Part shown: positions 62,752-64,000 of the stretch, in pieces
Layout: every line of letters begins with the position of its first letter
How positions within the stretch are numbered: the stretch's first letter is position 1
DNA from: Flavobacterium sharifuzzamanii
Lineage (GTDB): Bacteria; Bacteroidota; Bacteroidia; Flavobacteriales; Flavobacteriaceae
NCBI RefSeq assembly: GCF_003254585.1
Contig: NZ_QJGZ01000038.1
Span: 310,001-374,000, forward strand
DNA length: 64,000 nucleotides
Reading direction: 5' to 3'
The notes under the pieces: generated by a model
What the model was told of the DNA's origin: nothing
Seen by the model: the letters and a program-made list of their open reading frames with translations, nothing else
Databases searched by the model: none
Translations under genes and position numbers: made by a program

Positions 62752-64000
62752 ATGAATACAAAATATTCTGATCTAATAAACCAAACATACTACTTTCCAC
62801 AAGAGGAATTTAAACTAAACAAAGACAATCTATTATTTCACAACATCGATTTGATGAAATTGGTTGAACAATATGGTACGCCATTAAAGTTTACTTATTT
62901 ACCTCAAATTTCTGAAAACATCAACAAAGCAAAAGCATGGTTCAGAAAATCAATGGAAAAAAATAAATACGAAGCAAAATATTACTATTGTTATTGTACA
63001 AAAAGCTCTCATTTTGAATATATTATGAATGAAGCTTTCAAGAATAACATTCACATCGAAACATCATCTGCTTTTGATGTAAATATTGTGGAGAATTTAT
63101 TAGAAAATGGTAAAATCAACAAAAGTACGTATGTAATTTGTAATGGTTTTAAAAGAGACGAATACATTACTAATATTGGTAGATTAATTAATAACGGACA
63201 TAAAAATACTATTCCGATTATTGACAACTACGAAGAATTAGATTTGCTTCAGGCAGAAATTAAAGGAAAGTTCAAAATCGGAATCCGTATTGCTGCTGAA
63301 GAAGAACCTAAATTTGAGTTTTATACTTCTAGATTAGGTATTGGTTACAAAAACATTGTTTCTTTCTATAAAAAACAAATCCAGGAGAATGATAAATTAG
63401 AGCTGAAAATGCTTCACTTTTTCATCAATACTGGTATAAATGATACTTCATATTACTGGAATGAGCTTGTAAAATGTATTAAAGTATACATTGCTCTTAA
63501 GAAAGAGTGCCCTACTCTTGACGGTTTGAACATTGGTGGTGGTTTTCCAATTAAAAATTCACTTGCCTTTGAATATGATTATCAATATATGATTGATGAA
63601 ATTATCAATCAGATTAAAATTGCTTGTGATGAAGCTGAAGTTGATGTTCCAAATATTTTTACGGAATTTGGATCGTTTACTGTAGGCGAAAGCGGTGGTG
63701 CAATCTATCAGATTTTGTATCAAAAACAACAAAATGATAGAGAAAAATGGAATATGATTGATTCATCTTTCATCACCACTTTACCAGATACTTGGGCTAT
63801 AAACAAACGTTTTATCATGCTGGCAGTAAATCGCTGGAATGATACTTACGAACGGGTTCTGTTAGGAGGTCTTACTTGTGATAGTGACGATTATTACAAT
63901 TCTGAACAAAACATGAATGCCATTTATTTGCCTAAATACAACAAAGAGAAACCGTTATATATCGGATTCTTTAATACTGGCGCTTATCAAGAGACAATTG
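62752..64000 (+). CDS. speA: arginine decarboxylase, biosynthetic (3' truncated by the window)
   Basis: Frame open from the ATG at 62752 to the window edge, 416 codons. PLP-dependent alanine-racemase-fold decarboxylase making agmatine for polyamine synthesis. Seen: the PLP lysine region CYCTKSSHFEYIM, ETSSAFDVNIVE, KIGIRIAAEEEPKF with RLGIGY, LNIGGGFPIKNSL (glycine-rich phosphate loop), and GLTCDSDDYY near the C terminus. The shorter form is typical of Bacteroidota, distinct from the 650-residue enterobacterial SpeA. Arg versus another substrate rests on family resemblance. Confidence 0.8.
   Translation, partial: MNTKYSDLINQTYYFPQEEFKLNKDNLLFHNIDLMKLVEQYGTPLKFTYLPQISENINKAKAWFRKSMEKNKYEAKYYYCYCTKSSHFEYIMNEAFKNNIHIETSSAFDVNIVENLLENGKINKSTYVICNGFKRDEYITNIGRLINNGHKNTIPIIDNYEELDLLQAEIKGKFKIGIRIAAEEEPKFEFYTSRLGIGYKNIVSFYKKQIQENDKLELKMLHFFINTGINDTSYYWNELVKCIKVYIALKKECPTLDGLNIGGGFPIKNSLAFEYDYQYMIDEIINQIKIACDEAEVDVPNIFTEFGSFTVGESGGAIYQILYQKQQNDREKWNMIDSSFITTLPDTWAINKRFIMLAVNRWNDTYERVLLGGLTCDSDDYYNSEQNMNAIYLPKYNKEKPLYIGFFNTGAYQETI

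Overview
The window looks like chromosome of a Flavobacterium-type bacterium (Bacteroidota). The DNA is AT-rich. Many genes are preceded by the Bacteroidota -7 element TAnnTTTG, sometimes with TTG about 19-21 bases upstream, and Shine-Dalgarno sites are hard to see. Protein types are typical of the group: a CBM9-like secreted protein, a fused branched-chain 2-oxoacid dehydrogenase E1, DUF6155 and DUF2200 proteins. No phage, integrase, transposase, plasmid gene or CRISPR array is visible. The region reads as core chromosome with small accessory genes between operons.

Layout. 1-6.5 kb: 3' part of hisIE, secreted proteins, an M1 peptidase, a class D beta-lactamase-like lipoprotein and a large helical unknown. 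6.6-14.8 kb: branched-chain amino-acid synthesis, leuA-leuB, then a complete-looking transcription attenuator (25-codon Ile/Val-rich leader peptide plus terminator) in front of ilvD-ilvB-ilvN-ilvC. 15.3-20.3 kb: acs, followed on the other strand by a cNMP/CBS/DUF294 protein and a DnaQ-like protein that has lost two of five catalytic residues. 20.9-30.5 kb: small secreted proteins (one frameshifted), an MFS pump, NDH-2, two helicases, DUF6155 and an MscS channel. 30.5-41.8 kb: small unknowns, a Crp/Fnr regulator with an MDR oxidoreductase, branched-chain 2-oxoacid dehydrogenase E1, a 2OG-Fe(II) oxygenase, and a run of small housekeeping and accessory enzymes. 42-50.8 kb: an ABC-F protein, a choloylglycine-hydrolase-like enzyme, an autoregulated ArsR-SRPBCC-DoxX-DUF4256 operon, VOC proteins and an acetyltransferase. 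50.9-64 kb: a ChrB-AraC fusion, endonuclease V, an ECF sigma factor, a Mesh1-like HD hydrolase, a Crp/MBL pair, tRNA-Val and tRNA-Tyr, an ABC exporter, proline dehydrogenase, aroB and the start of an arginine decarboxylase.

How genes work together. leuAB and ilvDBNC make leucine, isoleucine and valine; the attenuator senses charged Ile/Val tRNA. BCKDH E1 at 34-36 kb works in the opposite, catabolic direction. Acs and the CBS/exonuclease pair form an acetate-associated neighbourhood known from other bacteria.

The intergenic DNA is rich in families of palindromic repeats. One hairpin family has two copies whose arms differ by compensatory base changes, and one 115-base MITE-like element sits between a gene end and a degenerate copy of that end. 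The strongest candidates for something undescribed are the ilv leader, these repeats, the pseudo-exonuclease partner, the ABC-F leader, and the short ORF that begins right at the promoter upstream of the arginine decarboxylase.
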